Below, one piece after another: positions 12,035 to 24,569 of a stretch of DNA of 64,000 nucleotides (position 1 is the stretch's first letter; each line of letters opens with the position of its first letter). This DNA is from Protula sp. h YS-2021. Taxonomy: Eukaryota > Annelida > Polychaeta > Sabellida > Serpulidae. The notes under the pieces are model-generated. The model was not told the DNA's origin and searched no databases. It saw only the letters and a program-made list of their open reading frames with translations. The stretch covers positions 86,945,720-87,009,719 of the forward strand of contig OX457027.1 in the NCBI GenBank assembly GCA_949752745.1. Reading direction: 5' to 3'. The position numbers were made by a program, and so were the translations under genes.

Positions 12035-12330
12035 AAAAAATATTTTGACCTCAATTTGACCTTGACCTTGAAGGTCAAGGTAAAAATTTTTTGCGAATTT
12101 CACGACAACTCATTACCTTCTATGTCTCTGCCAAATGCCGTCTTTCTACTATAAACCGTATAGCAGTTTTCTGGAAACCACTTTTAGGTAAAAAAAACTT
12201 TGACCTCAATTTGACCTTGACCTTCAAGGTCAAGGCAAAAAAATGCGGATTTCACGACATCTCATCACCCTCTATCTCTGTGCCAAATTTCATCGTCCTA
12301 CGTCAAATAGCGTAGGAGGAGTTTCCTGGA
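12035..12330. repeat. Two-copy repeat with TGACCTTGA palindrome
   Basis: Two direct copies (about 12041-12180 and 12197-12330) share TTGACCTCAATTTGACCTTG followed by ACCTTGAAGGTCAAGG or ACCTTCAAGGTCAAGG. Each holds tandem TGACCTTGA-type motifs plus an inverted AAGGTCA, followed by a shared stretch (TTTCACGACA.CTCAT.ACC). It looks like part of a dispersed repeat family. The motif resembles the extended half-site TCAAGGTCA bound by ERR/SF-1-type nuclear receptors. Confidence 0.8.
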
Positions 12331-12664
12331 AACCTTCGTGACAGAAAAACAACAAAAAAAGGAAGGAATAAACGGCCAGAATTCTTTGCAAAGCATACCC
12401 ATTTGCAAACTATGTTTGCAAGTGGGAATAATTGAAAAACATACTCACATTTTTTTTCTTCTTTTTTGCAAAATTAACTTATACCATATTCGCAACAAAC
12501 ACACTTCGACCGGAGGGAGCAAAGGGCAGCAAGGGAGGGACGGGGGGGGGGGGATTCGAGGAACCAAGGGGAAGCGGCTAGGGGGAGTCGGCCTGGGGAT
12601 AGGGCGTGGGCAAGTGACCGGGCGGAGGGGCGCCTGTTTCCAATGATAGCGGTGAGAAACAGTT

Positions 12665-12727
<63 letters not shown>
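12665..12727. repeat. (ATG)n microsatellite
   Basis: 21 uninterrupted ATG/GAT units. Confidence 0.98.
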
Positions 12728-14255
12728 CCTCTACGGTGATACAGCCAACCTCTACGGCGGTTTGGCCTGTTGTGTATAACACCTTTATACTCTTCAGACC
12801 CACTGAAAAATTGAACTGCTTTTTAAAAAGTCCATCCTGTGTTTATAAATAAAAGACACATAGACGTAGCCACCGGGGAACGGACGGTGACCTCAGCCCC
12901 CTCACTTTTCAGAGTGGGGGCCATAGTACAATTACAAAAGTTCGGCTCCCCACCCCCAAGTTTTAAAAACGTGGCTACGCCTTTAATTGAGGCAGATTTC
13001 ATCAGAGTAAGCTGTTTTAGAACAACAGACTCCATCATAAAGTCGCTGTGTGCTTGCAATGTTTATCATCTGACATTTATGTCGCAATATTTATACCGAG
13101 TGATCACAAAGTAAGTAAACACGGTCTAATATGACTGCGCTGTCTGAAGTGATGTGATCGGAACACCGTCAGGAAGGGGGCGGGGGGAGGGATGGACTGA
13201 GCCCTGCCTGTACAAATCTATTACCATGCCGCCTTGCCTTTGAGAAAACGACTCCAAAACGAAGTTCCAAGCTTGAAAATACTCCTATGTTTACTCCCTG
13301 GGAGGAAGGGGGTATTATAATCGTATATGTTACCATGCGTTGGTTAAAAATTGGGTACTGTTTCGAAATTAGCAATCCGCTGGGTTGTTTTTCAAATTCA
13401 TGGACACGTATGGTAACCAATTAGTACGTGAGTGCTCCCCCTGGTATTTAATTGAACCTGGACACCCACCCCCCCCCCCTCCAAAAAATAAATAAATAAA
13501 TAATGGAGTGTCAAATTTAAGGTAAAACACCCATTTTCCCCCGAATTATACATTCACTGCAGTCGTAGAACAAAATCTAGCAGAGCTTGACAATGAGAAG
13601 TATGTGTGCACAATTGTTAGATCCTCTTGTTTTGTTCGACGAGAAGTACAGTTCCGGAACACCTACCCCCCCCCCCCCCACCCTTTTCAGAAGTCTGGTC
13701 ACCATTGTTATTTGCTTATATGCTTCCCAGACGTTGTATAGACGTCGGGAAATGGACGTTTAGTAGTTATCAGGAGAAATGAGACCACGTTTTCAATCAT
13801 GTTTATGTTGGAGTCAACTAGAAACCCATACTGGGCCTCATTTAAGTCAACATCAGTTAAAGAAGGGGCTGGAAACGGGGATCTACTTTTGACTATTCGG
13901 TGGTGACGACTGCATGACTTTTCTTGCACTAAGGGAATAAAACAAGAATACAACATGTTCCTTTAATGCCTCAGTAATAACCTCCAGTCTCAACAACACA
14001 AGCTTTTATATCACATAAATAACAATAAAATGACCACACAATAAACCTAGCAATAGTATTGCCCAAACGAGGCCTCCGTGACAAATATCTGTTGTTATAT
14101 TACTGCGGTACAAGGGCATTCATACAGGCAGTTCTCATGTTAACACACACTAAGCTTATCTTCAGTGATAGGTTTGGCCTGTCTTAACTTGTCTTGTGTG
14201 TGGCGTCTTCTCGCAGGCAGCACATTGAACGCCCTTGTGTGACATATGTGGCTGC
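12728..14255. other. Intergenic, no gene recognised
   Basis: Several poly-C runs (13470, 13666) and short open stretches. One minus-strand stretch (13708-13956, 82 codons) is open but matches nothing I know. No RNA gene is seen. Confidence 0.35.
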
Positions 14256-14261
14256 AAAACA

Positions 14262-14269
14262 TATATAAG
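14262..14269 (+). promoter_or_regulatory. Putative TATA box of PNKP
   Basis: TATATAAG about 140 bp before the PNKP start codon. An initiator-like TCACAGTTC lies about 35 bp downstream (14299), the expected spacing. An in-frame stop (TAA at 14294) separates this region from the ATG. This suggests the first coding exon is complete and that there is no upstream FHA exon. Confidence 0.5.
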
Positions 14270-14407
14270 GAACCCAGCTACGGTAAACTGTGCTAATATC
14301 ACAGTTCAGCAGGTGATAGCATTACAAAGCTAACACAAAGTAGCATTTGGATATTAGTGTTTTTACTTATTATACTTGGCCATACTTTAAAGCAAGTCAT
14401 TAGAACA

Positions 14408-17400
14408 ATGCCGCCGAAACGGAAATCCACGAGAGCTGACGAGATGGCCGCGAAGAAAAAACGCGAGGAACTGCGGGACGGCCTGTCGTGGGAGAGCCAC
14501 GGCGAGTCCCACAAGGCCCCCTACATCCCCCCGCTGCTTTACCTCACCAGCGATGAGTTGCCCGGATGTAGCAAGATCGCAGGCTTTGATATCGACTTCA
14601 CGTTGATTGAACCAAAGAGCGGCAGGAAATTTGCTACAGGTAAATCATGCTAAGTTTTACTGTTCTATAAAGTTTTATTTAAAGCGGTGGTTTACGTTGA
14701 TAATGGTGGACTGTAAGGTAAAATAACATAGTCCCTAAAGTAGGGGGCGTAATCGATAACAGTGTTGCTTGAGGGGAATAAAATATAGTCCCTCAGACGT
14801 CGGAAAAAAAAAAAAAAAAAAAAAAAACGTTGAAAGTGAAGTAAAGCAAAGTCGTTGTAGTGTCGCTAAATCTCACAAAAGCGATATGTGCGTTTAACAC
14901 ACACACAGAAAAGGTACAGTTATATGATGACAAGCATTTAAATTATTAATTAAGTTGGTTATTATTTATTTATTTATTTATTATATGTTTATTTATCAGG
15001 AGCGAAGGACTGGAAGTGGCTGTACGAGTGCGTGCCAGAGAAGCTCAAAGAGCTGCATAAAAATGGCTACAGAGTAATCTTTGTTACGAACCAGGCTGGC
15101 ATCGAGAAACTCAAGGCCAAACCGGAAGAAATCATGACCAAAATCAATGATCTAGTCAACGAACTGGGCATTCCTTGCTATGTAGGTGGCTCCTTGTTCA
15201 AAGCTTTTAATCATGCATGAGATTATAGACAGCACGCGCAAGATTATAGACAGCTTAAGTGGAAAGTAAACTCATGAAATCACAGCTGATCGCCGTGTGA
15301 ATCCTGAATTGAACTTCTTGTGGTCTCTCAAATCCTTTAGAGCTGAGAAATCAAGATTTACTATTTCCATGCGAACAATCCATGCTGAAATCGTTTATTC
15401 GACGCTGAGTTCATTCTAAAACTTCTTAATGTGCATCAAGTTTTCGGGTATACTTTTACTAAAATCAAAAACTATACATAAATATTATTAATAAATAAAG
15501 AAAATATGTCACAAAAAAAGATGCCTGCTGTGTATTTTATTGTCACGTCACTTCATTTCAGGCATTTGTATGCACTGGGTATAACAACTACAGAAAACCA
15601 GGCACAGCCGTGTGGGATTTTATCGCCAGTAAAAACAAGGGCGTGACCATTGACAAGCGGGAGAGTATTTACGTGGGGGACGCGGCAGGCAGGGCCAAGG
15701 ACTGGGCCCCGGGCAAGCCCAAGGACTTCTCCTGTACCGACCGGATGTTCGCTGCTAATGTGGGCATAGGTATGACCAGTTTCCAATGAGGTGGTTCTAG
15801 GATCCATGAAGTAAGCACGTACAAGGTGGGGGAGTGGGGGGGGTGAAGGTTTGTGCATGATAATGTTAAAATAGGTAAGGGTTGTGAAAAAATGTGCACT
15901 TTGGGATAAGAGGGAAAGTACTTGAGACTGAATATTTTACAACGTAGATGGTTCTTATGGAGAAAACGCATTTGCTGCTTTATTGCCAGTTATGTCTAAC
16001 CGGGGGGGGGGGGGGGGGGCAGGACGTTTAACTCGATAAATGGCCGAGATTCAAGCATAGGGGTTGCAGGATGGATGAGTCATCAAGATCTCAAATTAAG
16101 CCCGATTTTGATTAGTAAGACACGACTTTTGTCTGCCTCTAAGTTGCATGATTGTAAGGCGTAGAGCTAAGTTCCCACCCGGCCCTTCGCTGCCCCCTCC
16201 CCCTCCACTCCCTCTCCCCCTCCGCCTGAAAAAACCCGAACCGAGCTTCCTGTGTTTTTGTATAAAAAGGAAAACATGAGCAAAACGGCAACTCAAAGGT
16301 TTGAGTAGAGCGTACGAGCGCGTCATGACTTTGGCATACCTGGAGTGGTATTCTGCTCTGTCCTTATATTTAATGACGTCCTTATTCTTGGGATTAGATG
16401 ATTAATTTTTATCCTTATTTTTAAAAGACTTTGTTAAATTTGAGGATAGAGCAGAATAGCTTTTTTATCCTTATTTTTAAAAATAAGGACAGAGCAGAAT
16501 ACCACTCCTGCACACAATGCACGCGATCAAGTCTTTGCAGAACTGTCCGCCTTGTTGATGCTGTGCGTTGTTATAAAACAGCTGACGTCTGAGAAGATGC
16601 GTCTGTCATGTATAAACACAGAATGGATGGATATTTTCAAAAGTAGTCCCTATCTTTTATGAGTACTATTTTCGCGGAATCTTCAGTGGGTCTTCGGGGT
16701 AAAAAGGTGTTATATACAAAAGACCGAACCGCTATAAAGGTTGACTGTTGGAAAACAACGGATCCTGTGCGAAAATCAGTTGACTTCAAGAGCAGGACCC
16801 TTATAGTGACTATGTTTACTCAATTTAACAGATTATTCCATTGTCAGAGTTAAAAATTCTGGCTTTTTAACAGATTTCAAAACACCGGAAGAATTTTTCC
16901 TTGGAGAAAGCCCAGCTCCCTTTGATTGGCGTTCCTTTGACGCTAAAGAATTCTTAAAAACTGCAGCCATAGAGCCGAAGAAGCCCACCAGTAGATTTCA
17001 CTCGGAGGAGCAGGAGTTGGTTCTGATGATGGGTGCTCCAGCGTCGGGCAAGAGCAGCTTTGCCAAGCTCTATTTTGTACCCAATGGCTATGTTTGGGTG
17101 AATCGCGACACCCTGTCAACGCCTGCCAAATGTCTGAAGGTGAACATTGCGCTCGCGTCTGTTATGTTGTTACCCAGTACCCCTGGGGGCGCGGGGAGGG
17201 GCGGTTCGTGAGGGGGGATGTGACAATCCTGTTGTAGCTTCGGCTATGAATTAAGCAAAAACAGGAAATGTACAAAGGCTATTCTTTGTGGTTTTCGTAG
17301 ATTAAAATAGCCACGATTGACTGCCTCGTCCGGAGACTACTAAACTGCGAGTTCCTAAAGAACTCTTCCACAAACCCAATGTTTAGACAAAATTTACAAC

Positions 17401-18267
17401 ATTGCTAGTCCATTTATTTACCACTCATTTCATTTTTCACCCTTTGCAAGATTATTTTGACCAGCTCTTTCATAATCTCAAACAATGCTTTTTCTGTTTC
17501 ATATTTTTATTTTTTATTTATTTTTTTATTTATTGCTAAGAAGCATTTACGCACACCTGAGAACAAGTCTGTTGGTCTGTATGTATGTGGTGCGTATTGC
17601 ACAGGATGTGTCTTTGAACGCGCATGCGTATAAACTGCTTGCAGGCGGCGAGTGAGGCCCTGAAGGAAGGCACGAGCGTCGTGGTGGACAACACAAACCC
17701 CAGCAAACGTGACAGGCAGCAGTACATAGAACTGGCCAAGAAACACAGTAAAGCGATGACCATTTGTTTAGTTACACTCTGATCCGGAGAAGACTGCCGG
17801 GTTCACTCCCACACTCTCCTCTCTAATCGTTACGAAAAGTCACCAGCGCAAAAGTGTGTAAAAAACACGCCCCCCCCCCCCGGCCTCCACAAAAAAGCGT
17901 CAGGTACAGCTTTTAGGCATAAAATGTTTAACAATCTTGTGCATAACCTACATTTAAAATCACATGTACGTTGAACAAAGGCTAAATTTTACCATATTGG
18001 TTATTTTTACAATTTCGATTTTCAGAAATTCCATGCCGGTGTTTCCACATGCAAACACCGCTAGATATCGCCCACCACCTGAACTTCGTGCGACAGAACA
18101 TGACGAATGGCGAAGTGCGCAGGATCCCGGATGTAGCCTATGCCGTCTACAAGAAAAACACAGAGGAGCCTACAGCAGCCGAAGGCTTCAAAGAGATCAA
18201 GAAAATAGAGTTTAAGTTACACTTCAATGACGACAGACATAAGGAATTGTTTTCTCAGTGGACTTAG
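14408..18267 (+). CDS. PNKP: Polynucleotide kinase 3'-phosphatase (PNKP), six exons
   Basis: Repairs DNA ends: removes 3'-phosphates and phosphorylates 5'-OH ends, feeding base-excision, single-strand-break and end-joining repair in the nucleus. Exons: 14408-14639, 15000-15181, 15562-15769, 16874-17139, 17645-17747, 18026-18267, all with AG/GT borders and matching phases (1-0-1-0-1); 410 aa. Phosphatase half: AGFDIDFTLI (nucleophile D61, D63), IFVTNQAG, NYRKPGTAVWDF, YVGDAAGRAKDWAPG. Kinase half: Walker A GAPASGKS (261-268), VWVNRDTL, VVVDNTNPSKRDRQQY (311-315 DNTNP), then a C-terminal EGFKEIKKIEF. Vertebrate PNKP has an N-terminal FHA domain; here the protein starts directly with a basic, NLS-like MPPKRKSTRADEMAAKKKRE, so XRCC1/XRCC4 docking through FHA is missing unless another promoter is used. 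The Gly after the second Asp of DxDGT is Phe64. The start codon has A at -3 and a TATA box upstream. The family call is firm. Confidence 0.95.
16340..16510. mobile_element. MITE-like inverted-repeat element in PNKP intron 3
   Basis: Terminal inverted repeats of about 30 bp: GGAGTGGTATTCTGCTCTGT at the left (16342) and its complement ACAGAGCAGAATACCACTCC at the right (16489-16508), followed inward by TCCTTAT/ATAAGGA. A third, shorter copy of the motif (AGAGCAGAATAGC) lies inside. It has no coding capacity. Confidence 0.85.
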
Positions 18268-18659
18268 GTCTAGTTAATTTTGTTGTGTTTTTAACTGTAT
18301 TTGTATTTTTCATGCATATGTCTACACTGGATTGTTACGGTTTCTGGGACCATATCTTACAGAATAGAGAGTGAAAATACTTGGCAAGGCAGCAGTATAA
18401 TGTGTATGTGGTTGCGCGTGTGCGCGCTGACGTCACACCGCGCTCCTCGTCGCTGCTTTGTTATGCTGTGCTTGGAGCTTCCTTCCGGAAGGGGGGAGCG
18501 GCTACCAGATCTGGACAATGTTTGCGGCATCACGCTGCAAAGGTTACAATTTTTAAAATCCGCCCAAGGTCAAAGAAAAATGTTGATTTTTTTTTTGCTG
18601 AAGCATTGACAAGCTTTTGAATTCGAAAAGCTGCGAATGAAAAAGGAGAATCTGTACCA
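18268..18659. other. PNKP 3' flank
   Basis: Contains the PNKP 3' UTR, presumably; no canonical AATAAA was found in this stretch. No other gene is seen. Confidence 0.35.
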
Positions 18660-19795
18660 CTTCATATGTCGATGATACCAAACTACGAAAGTCCCCCCCC
18701 CCCCCCCACCACCCATCACCCGAACATGACCACCATACCAAATTACGAAAGTCCCCCTCCCCCACCACCCATCGCCCGAACATGACCACCATACCCAGGT
18801 ATGAAAGCCCCCCCCCCCCATCACCCATCACCCGAACATGACCACCATAACCAGGTACGAAAGTTGCCCCCACCACCACCCATCACCCGAACATGACCAC
18901 CATACCCAATTACGAAAGCCTCCCCCCAACACCCATCACCCGAACATGACCACCATACCCAGGTACGAAAGTTGCCCCCACCACCACCCATCACCCGAAC
19001 ATGACCACCATACCCAATTACGAAAGCCTCCCCCCAACACCCATCACCCGAACATGACCACCATACCCAATTACGAAAGCCTCCCCCCAACACCCATCAC
19101 CCGAACATGACCACCATACCCAATTACGAAAGTCAACCCCCCACCACTCCCCATCACCCGAACATGACCACCATACCCAATTACGAAAGTCCCCCCAACA
19201 CCCATCACCCGAACATGACCACCATACCCAATTACGAAAGTCAACCCCCCACCCCCCCCCCCAATCACCCGAACATGACCACCATACCCAATTACCAAAA
19301 TTTCCCCCCCCCACCACCACCCATCACCCGAACATGACCACCATACCCAATTATGAAAGTCCCCCCCATAACCCATCACCCGAACATGACCACCATACCC
19401 AATTACGAAAGTCCCCCCCCCCATAACCCATCACCCGAACATGACCACCATACCCAATTACGAAAGCCCCCCCCCCCCCACCACCCATCACCCGAGCATG
19501 ACCACCATACCCAATTACGAAAGTCAACCCCCCCCCAGTCACCCCAACATTACCACCATACCCAATTACGAAAGTCCCCCCCCCCCAACACCCATCACCC
19601 GAACACGACCACCATACCCAATCACAGAAGCCCCCCCCCCACCACCCATCACCCGAACATGACCACCATACCCAGGCATGAAAGCCCCCCCCCCCATCAC
19701 CCATCACCCGAACATGACCACCATACCCAAGTACGAACCCCCCCCCCCCCACCCCAACACCCATCACCCGAACATGACCACCATACTAAGTAATA
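18660..19795. repeat. C-rich minisatellite, unit about 50-58 bp
   Basis: About 21 copies of a unit containing CATCACCCGAACATGACCAC, CATACCCAATTACGAAAG and a variable poly-C run of 6-13. Copies differ mainly in C-run length and in AATTACGAAAG versus AGGTATGAAAG forms. Open frames on both strands follow from the repeat and are not genes. Confidence 0.95.
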
Positions 19796-20405
19796 GAGTG
19801 CAGACTCCCCCTCCCCCCCCCCACATTCTCAAATGCTAGAGTGTACCCCCCCCCCCCCCACCCCTTGCCGAGCATGACCGCTATAACTAAGTATCAGAGT
19901 GCAGCCCCCCGCACACAAACATGACCACCATAAACAAACACTAGAGTGCAGCCCCCCCCCCCTCCACCCGAACATCACCACTGTACCCAAGACTAGAGTG
20001 CAACCCCCCCCCCCACCACCACCACCCACCCGAGCATGACCATCATACCCACCAGAGAATGACCACCATACCTAGCACTAGAGTGCAGCCCCCCACTCAA
20101 GAATGACCACCATACCCAGTACTAGAGTGCAGCCCCCCCCCCCCACTCCACTTGACCATTATACCTAACTACTTAAGTGCAGCCCCCTCCCACCCGAGTA
20201 TGACCACCATACCCAAGTACTAGAGTAGAGCCCCTCCCCCTCCCACTCGAGCATGACCAGTATACCCAAGTACTAGAGTGCAGCCCGCCCCCCGCCCCCC
20301 GCCCCCACCCAGCATGACCACCATACCCAAGTGCTAGAGTGCGGTCCCCCACCCAAGCATGACCGCCATACGCAAGTACTAGAGTGCAGCCCGCCCCCAC
20401 TCCCT
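19796..20405. repeat. Diverged continuation of the C-rich minisatellite
   Basis: About 13 copies of a related unit with CATGACCACCATACCCAAGT, ACTAGAGTGCAGCCC and poly-C. It shares the GACCACCATACC core with the preceding array but has a different second half, so the two are subfamilies of one satellite. Confidence 0.9.
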
Positions 20406-21130
20406 TACATGCCTACCATACTTAACTGAAAATGCATCCCCATGTAACCAAACCCAAGAGCACACCCCAAGAAGGGGCTGTGAGGATATCAGCGCTCAAG
20501 CAATGGTTTTTTTTTCTTATGGTCTGGGTGGGGGGGGGGAGGGAGGACGGGGGAGGCTCGATCAAAGAATACCTAACCCTAACCCTGAAATGCATAGCTC
20601 TAAATCAAAAACAAGTTTTTTTTTCTTTGCAGCGGCGGAGGAGGGTGAGGGGGGGGGGGGGTTGGGGTTTGTCATTCACGCATTACTTGAAGAGTTCTAT
20701 CTGTGGATTTATTTTTATATGTACTTTTTTTTACATACACTTCTTTGATTAGGATATAGTAAACACTTGAATAGTTATTACTGTTATTATTTTTAAATTA
20801 TAATCCTTATCATTATTGTTGTTGTTGCTGTATTTTTGTTGTTGTTGTTGTTGTTGTTCTTGTTGTTGTTGCTTTAAATAATATAGGAATAGAGCAAAGG
20901 GATGTTTGCTTTGTATTGGCTTCGGGCACGCGTGTTATAATGTTGATTATAACGCCACGAAGTAATAGATGCATTCACGTAAAAAGGAATGGTTAATACA
21001 TTACATGTCTGCGTGAGGGTTTGTTCATAGATGTGTGTTGTCTTAAACCTACTTCAAACATCTAAATGAGGTGGATAAAAACAGATCCTGGCATCCACGA
21101 TAGCATATTTTGGCTTTTGTTCTTCTCCAT
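20406..21130. other. Intergenic; poly-G runs and (TTG)n
   Basis: No gene. Contains G-runs (20529, 20649), a short CCTAACCCTAACCCT phrase near 20572 that looks telomere-like by chance, and an interrupted (TTG)n tract (about 20817-20872). Confidence 0.5.
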
Positions 21131-21134
21131 GGAT

Positions 21135-22575
21135 TCTTTATAAAGGATTGCTGTTGGAGAAGAATAGGGCACGCCTTTCATTGTGAGGTGGAGAAGAGCA
21201 AGGCACGCCTTTTCCGCCAGGAGGAGAAGAGCAGGGCACGCCTTTTTCACCAGGAGGAGAAGAGCAGGGCACGCCTTTTTCACCAGGAGGAGAAGAGTAG
21301 GGCACTCCTTTTTCACAAGGAGGAGAAGAGAAGGGCACGCCTTTTTCACAAGGAGGAGAAGAGCAGGGCACGCCTTTTTCGCCCTTAGGAGAAGAGTAGG
21401 ACATGCCTTTTTTCACCAGGAGGAGAAGAGTAGGGCACGCCTTTTTCACAAGGAGGAGAAGAGCAGGGCACGACTTTTTCGCCCTTAGGAGAAGAGTAGG
21501 ACATGCCTTTTTCACCAGGAGGAGAAGAGAAGGGCACGCCTTTTTTGTGAGGTGGAGAAGAGTAGGGCGCGCCTTTTCACCAGGAGGAGAAGAGCAGGGC
21601 ACGCCTTTTTCACAAGGAGGAGAAGAGCAGGGCACGCCTTTTTCGCCCTTAGGAGAAGAGTAGGACACGCCTGTTTCGCCAGGAGGAGAAGAGTAGGACA
21701 CGCCTGTTTCGCCCTTAGGAGAAGAGTAGGACAGGCCTTTTTCACCAGGAGGAGAAGAGAAGGGCACGCCTTTTTTGTGAGGTGGAGAAGAGTAGGGCGC
21801 GCCTTTTCACCAGGAGGAGAAGAGCAGGGCACGCCTTTTTCACAAGGAGGAGAAGAGCAGGGCACGCCTTTTTCGCCCTTAGGAGAAGAGTAGGACACGC
21901 CTGTTTCGCCAGGAGGAGAAGAGTAGGACACGCCTGTTTCGCCAGGAGGAGAAGAGTAGGACAGGCCTTTTTCGCCAGGAGGAGAAGAATAGGGCACGCC
22001 TTTTTCGCCAGGAGGAGAAGAGTAGGACACGCCTGTTTCGCCAGGAGGAGAAGAGTAGGACACGCCTGTTTCGCCAGGAGGAGAAGAGTAGGACAGGCCT
22101 TTTTCGCCAGGTGGAGAAGAGTAGGACACGCCTTTTTCGCCAGGAGGAGAAGAGTAGGACACGCCTTTTTCGCCAGGATGAGAAGAGTAGGACAGGCCTT
22201 TTTCGCCAGGAGGAGAAGAATAGGGCACGCCTTTTTCTCGAGGTGGAGAAGAGTAGGACACGCCTTTTTCGCCAGGTGGAGAAGAGCAGAAGACGCCTTT
22301 TTCACCAGGTTGAGAAAAGCAGGACAGGCCTTTTTCGCCAGTTGGAGAAGAGTAGGACACACCTTTTTCGCTAGGTGGAGAAGAATAGGGCACGCCTTTT
22401 TCGCCAGGTGGAGAAGAGTAAGGCACGCCTTTTTCGCCAGGTGGAGAAGAGTAGGACAGGCCTTTTTCGCCAGGTGGAAAAGAGTAGGACACGCCTTTTT
22501 CGCCAGGTGGAGAAGAGTAGGACACGCCTTTTTCGCCAGGTGGAGAAGAGTAGGGCACGCCTTTTTCGTGAGGAG
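21135..22575. repeat. 33-bp minisatellite, about 43 copies
   Basis: Period 33 bp; consensus built from CCAGGAGGAGAAGAGTAGGA then CACGCCTTTTTCG. Because 33 is divisible by three and the unit has no stop in several frames, long frames stay open on both strands; the longest (minus, 21512-22558) would encode repeats of GEKGVSYSSPP. Variants cluster (GGAGGAG versus GGTGGAG, CAGGCC versus CACGCC, GCCAGG versus CACAAGG versus GCCCTTAGG). The block 21503-21660 recurs at 21733-21893, so larger duplications (about 230 bp) occurred. I see no promoter, signal peptide or splice site that would make it a gene. Confidence 0.93.
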
Positions 22576-23229
22576 CGTTAGGTAATTATCGCAATATTGA
22601 TATGCTGAATTCAGCGAAGGTGTTTAGCAATTCAGAAAATGAGTTGATTTTGCAGAATGGTATGCACCATCATTTGGTCATAATGATCCAAGCATGAACG
22701 TCGATGTTTTTGTCTGTCTTGATTACACAGCAAGACAACTATCTTCCAAAACAGCCCACGGACAACAGTTAAGCTACCATTGACTTTCTGTGTAACTTCC
22801 GGTATAATGGCTCTTTCCATGCATTTCGCTTTGCCAAACCAAACTGTTTCACAGACTTTGGCCCTTGGAATTACTAAAAATAAGAACTAAAATAGGGGTT
22901 AATTCATTTTTTCCTACAACTTCACAAAGATGGTACACCTTGGTCCGGCTTCTCCAAGCACTATATAATTCAACAATTTTCAACTTGAAGTTGAAACTTG
23001 TATTTCAAAAACTAGAAACATGCGAAGAATAAAACAAATTTCAAACTTGTAATCAGCATTTTTCCATGGCTACGACATGTTTACTGAAGGTGTTGAGAAT
23101 GAGTGCATATTGCTACCTTTGCAATATATATCGATTTCCCTTCATGACTTCAGTTTAACATCACTGAACACAAAGTGCAGCTTTTGAAGCGTCCATAAAG
23201 TGTTAATGCAAAACCACTAGAAAGGCGGA
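22576..23229. other. Intergenic, nothing recognised
   Basis: AT-rich spacer between two minisatellites. No gene or RNA is seen. Confidence 0.35.
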
Positions 23230-23465
23230 ATTCACAGTGGTGAAACTCACAGTATTCAAACTCACAGCGGTGAAACTCACCATGGTGAAGCCCACAGTGG
23301 TGAAACTCACCATGGTGAAGCTCACAGTGGCGAAATTTACAGTGGTGAAGCCCACAGTGGTGAAAGTCACACTTGTCAAACTCGCAGCGATGAAACTCAC
23401 CATGGTGAAGCTCACAGTGGCGAAATTCACAATGGTGAATCCCACAGTGGTGAAACGCACAGTAG
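23230..23465. repeat. 15-bp minisatellite (CACAGTGGTGAAACT)
   Basis: About 16 tandem copies of CACAGTGGTGAAACT with variants CACCATGGTGAAGCT. 15 is divisible by three, so frames stay open on both strands. No sign of a gene. Confidence 0.95.
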
Positions 23466-24193
<728 letters not shown>

Positions 24194-24382
24194 CCTTTGT
24201 GGTATATTATGATAATGATAATAGTGTTAGTAGCGATTTCAATGTGCAATGGCGCGGTCATTGCAGTTTATATTAAATATATTATATCATTAAATACATT
24301 ATATCATTAATATATATATATTAATGATGATAATGAAATTATTATAGCATTAGTAATAATAGTGATTGTAAAAACAATAATA

Positions 24383-24418
24383 GTAGTAGTAGTAGTAGTA
24401 GTAGCAGTAGTAGTAGTA

Positions 24419-24476
<58 letters not shown>
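24383..24476. repeat. (TAG)n followed by (TA)n
   Basis: A trinucleotide TAG tract (about 24383-24420) runs directly into a TA tract (24421-24475). Confidence 0.95.
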
Positions 24477-24478
<2 letters not shown>

Positions 24479-24503
24479 TGTTATTTTCCTTGCATATCTT
24501 AAA

Positions 24504-24569
<66 letters not shown>

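Noticed and set aside
13708..13956. Minus-strand open frame of 82 codons
   Set aside because: Reads somewhat protein-like but has no recognisable motif; too little to call a gene or an exon.
18570..19793. Gly/Trp-rich (minus) and Pro/His-rich (plus) frames
   Set aside because: Artefacts of the C-rich satellite.
20572..20590. Telomere-like CCTAACCCTAACCCT
   Set aside because: Fewer than three units, not at a chromosome end; likely chance.
21138..22585. Long repetitive frames on both strands (348, 267, 209, 206 codons)
   Set aside because: Produced by the 33-bp period. No signal peptide, splice sites or promoter; overlapping open frames on opposite strands cannot all be genes.
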